Source: Cotesia glomerata (Eukaryota > Arthropoda > Insecta > Hymenoptera > Braconidae). Taken from it: 64,000 nucleotides of DNA. The stretch spans positions 22,121,152 to 22,185,151 of the forward strand of contig NC_058160.1 in assembly GCF_020080835.1 (NCBI RefSeq), given 5' to 3'. Position 1 is the first letter of the stretch. The number at the start of each line of letters is the position of its first letter. The position numbers and the translations under genes are program-made. The notes beneath the pieces were generated by a model that worked only from the letters and a program-made list of their open reading frames with translations, did not search any database and was not told the origin of the DNA. Of this stretch, positions 61,574 to 64,000 are shown one piece after another.

Positions 61574-63047
61574 TTACTTCATGGAACCTTGAAAGCCAGG
61601 GTTTATATTTCCCTGTTTAGATGCACCTGGAGGTAGAGGAGTGCTCAAATGAAGCTTTTCTTGATGTTTTGCCGCCCTGGCAAGACACAATAGCGCACCG
61701 AGAAGAACAATGGCACCTGCTGCAGCAAGAGCACCTGAAAGAGCTGCTCGAGCTATTGGCGGAACATCCACGGCCATCTTCAGCAGTGATGTTACGTGAC
61801 TTGGTAAGCCATCTACACCCTGTAATTAATTATAAAATCCATTCAATATAGATTACTAACATCAATTGAAGATGATAATTATTATAAATAGTCTTACATC
61901 TTCAAACCACATGATCGGGAAGACGATATCTGGGAAAGACGCAACTTGTTTGATGTCACGAACTTGGCTGACAGCAAGATTTATCTGAATCCTAGCACGT
62001 GCTCTCAATGTAGTTCCCATAAGTGGCTGGACGTCAATAAAGAACTGATGTTTTTCCTCATTTGGCGGTGATATTCCAATAACTGCTTCTCGTAATGTTG
62101 GGTCAGCTGTAAAAATATATTTTTATATTAATAACTTGCTTAGTAATTAGAAGAATATTATCAATTGAAATTTTGAAACAAAAGATAAAATGTTAAACAA
62201 TGAGTTATTTTAGACAAATAATACTTTTGTTGAAATTTATGTATGTAAAATTACAAAAGTATAAAAAAATACTAACCTAAATAAAAGTGAGGGAAACTGA
62301 GCAAAACTGGTGAGTCATATTGACAGCGTGAAACATTGAAAGTACCCTCTGGAGCACAAGGTGGGCCAGCTGGACAATAACATGACTGAGAAGAAATACG
62401 ATCAGCTGCTGCAAAAACATCTTTTGGCGGTACGAATCTGTATCCGGGAACATCACCTTCAGCCATCACTTCTTCCTGGAATTTAGAAGCAACAAAAAAA
62501 TAATTAATGCAAGAATAAATCAATAAATCAACACGACAATAGATATTACCTTGAAGACAAGAGGAAGAGTTCTGCAGAGATCTTTATCAAAGACCTTGAG
62601 CTTTGAATCCTTGTTGATATGTGGTGGGAAAATGCTACCATCACCACCCAGTACGTTGTCGCATTCATCGGTAGTCCAGTGTTTGAAGCCATCTTTGCCA
62701 TTCCATCGATCCATCATTCCGTATTTGCTGATGTCCGAGGCCCCGGTGAATATTGTGTATTGATCTGGATGAGTACCATTCTTTCCGTACAACAATCCGA
62801 ATTGGTCATAAGGCAACTTCTGTTCTTTAGGCACTACATCCTTGGCGAGCTTGAGTAATGGATCTTCATAACCCCAAAGCAATTGCCCGACCGAGACCTC
62901 GACAAACGGCTTTATCTTGAGGATATCCATTATTGAGGCCATGGCAAGCCGAAGAAATCGAGCTGCGTGACGTGATTGGCTGGTTGCTGACAGCATTGGG
63001 ACGTTTGGTACTACCACCAAATCATCTTCCGAGCCGCTAGATAATTC
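61574..63047 (-). CDS. CD36-family scavenger receptor 2, 3' part
   Basis: Four exons on minus: 63,047-62,550, 62,475-62,277, 62,106-61,898 and 61,819-61,574, with canonical splice sites and phases that agree. They encode the last 383 residues; the N-terminal membrane segment and start lie past the right edge. Family landmarks are V-P-N-V-P-M-L, Q-L-L-W-G-Y-E-D, D-L-C-R-T-L-P-L, C-Y-C-P-A-G-P-P-C, a F-P-D-I-V-F-P-I-M-W segment, and a final membrane helix rich in Ala, Leu and Gly (near 61,680-61,750) followed by a tail ending in G-S-M-K. It is a paralogue of the gene at 57,140, transcribed towards it. The role is presumably lipid or ligand uptake at the cell surface. Confidence 0.92.
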
Positions 63048-64000
63048 CTAAAGAAGAAATAATTAAACCGGTTTATTAATATAATACAATATAATATAAA
63101 ATATTTCTTATTATTGTTTTATTAATCCTCAATAATGGCTTTCACTTTTATTTATACCGAATAATAAGTTATGAAGAGATAGTTTATAATAGGTTAAGTA
63201 CATAATAATAAATTTAATAGGAAGTATGAAGAGATATTAAATTCCATTGTAATGGAGTTTTAATCGAATATTAAATATTAACGGAAAACTATCGATTGCA
63301 CCAAAGTTATTTTATTCATTATTCTTCATATTGTTGATTGTTCATGTACATGTTGTAAGGATAAGTATAAGTATAGCAACAACAATTTCTAGATTTCAAA
63401 GCTAGAGCTTTATCATCATCATCATCGTCATCATGATCTTAGACGAGCCGACGGAGCGTTACCACGGATGATATGCAAATTACAATTCCTTATTGTGCAT
63501 CGGTTATGTATGGACGAACACATTTTCTTCGTAATCAGAGTGAGACGCGAATAATGTATGTACGTTTCAAAGATTTACTTTCAGTTAAATCACGCGTTAG
63601 AGGATTATTTTTAAATTTAAACCGATATCTTTTGACAATATTTTGTTACTTACATTCGAAATTAATAAATAAATTTAGACTATTCTTCTTTGAAATTATA
63701 AATTATGCATTAATGAAGAATTTTAATTAAAATACAAAAAATTTTTTTTAAATTTACTCTGAAAAAAATTAAATATCATTATTATCGTCAATTAAATATT
63801 TCGGCTGCCCAATTTCAAAACACAGTAACTAACATTTAAAAATTTTTTTCAATTTTTCTTATTAAAAAAATGTTTGCCCGCCAAATTAATGAAAAATTTG
63901 ATTTTTGAACAGAAAATACTTTAACATAAATATTTTTAAGAAAAAATACTTGAAATTGCGGTCTAAAAGTTATAAAAAATGCAGCAATACTAAAAAAAAT
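63048..64000. other. Intron of CD36-like gene 2, nothing else seen
   Basis: Directly upstream (on minus) of an exon that starts with an acceptor site, so this is intron sequence. It contains a (atc)n run at 63,409-63,434 and no recognised gene. A short plus-strand frame at 63,473-63,730 is not protein-like. Confidence 0.6.

Noticed and set aside
61621..61851. 76-codon plus-strand frame in CD36-like gene 2
   Set aside because: Antisense of the last exon of that gene.

Overview
The window is AT-rich nuclear DNA of an insect. Spliced genes with GT-AG introns, two scavenger receptors of the CD36 family, a secreted RNase T2, a BEN-domain gene and arthropod-type transposons all fit this. The sum of these suggests a parasitoid wasp (Hymenoptera, perhaps Braconidae), but that is an inference and not proven by any single feature.

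Layout. Positions 1-8.9 kb hold non-coding AT-rich DNA, a decayed Ty3/Gypsy gag (minus strand, about 5 kb), an 11-unit 140-bp tandem array leading into a Helitron-like 3' end (8,017) and a short Gypsy reverse-transcriptase relic. A DNA transposon with 3-bp target duplications lies at 8,865-11,723, followed by a 958-bp terminal-inverted-repeat element (12,381-13,338). From 13.65 to 18.86 kb is a transposon (family A) rearranged into a near-perfect palindrome of about 2.3-kb arms. The intact RNase T2 gene (minus, 20,529-23,546) follows, with a duplicated fragment of its 3' half at 18.92-19.33 kb. A piece of a second transposon (family B) sits between the two, and the full family B element is at 26,465-28,967. 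Two Helitron-like copies are joined exactly head to tail at 30,538/30,539. A second transposon of the 8.9-kb type lies at about 32.15-35.08 kb, then an endonuclease relic and a BEN-domain gene (36,979-37,916).

From 43.1 to 55.0 kb is one non-LTR retrotransposon opened by four separate insertions: a TTAA element, a 146-bp MITE, a 3.7-kb DNA transposon and a 1.37-kb LTR that itself carries an insert of about 1.85 kb. For three of them the target duplications can be read and the host reading frame closes exactly when the insert and one duplication are removed. A sister LTR copy sits inside a Helitron tail at 40,985-42,358.

The right end holds two convergent CD36-family genes: a complete four-exon gene on plus (57,140-59,375) and the 3' four exons of a second on minus (61,574-63,047), whose 5' part lies beyond the window.

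No complete new defence or catalytic system is evident. The most unusual material is: transposons whose long inverted repeats include the end of their own coding sequence; the chimeric duplication beside RNase T2; two related transposons that lost the same central part of their protein; and the readable nest of insertions.
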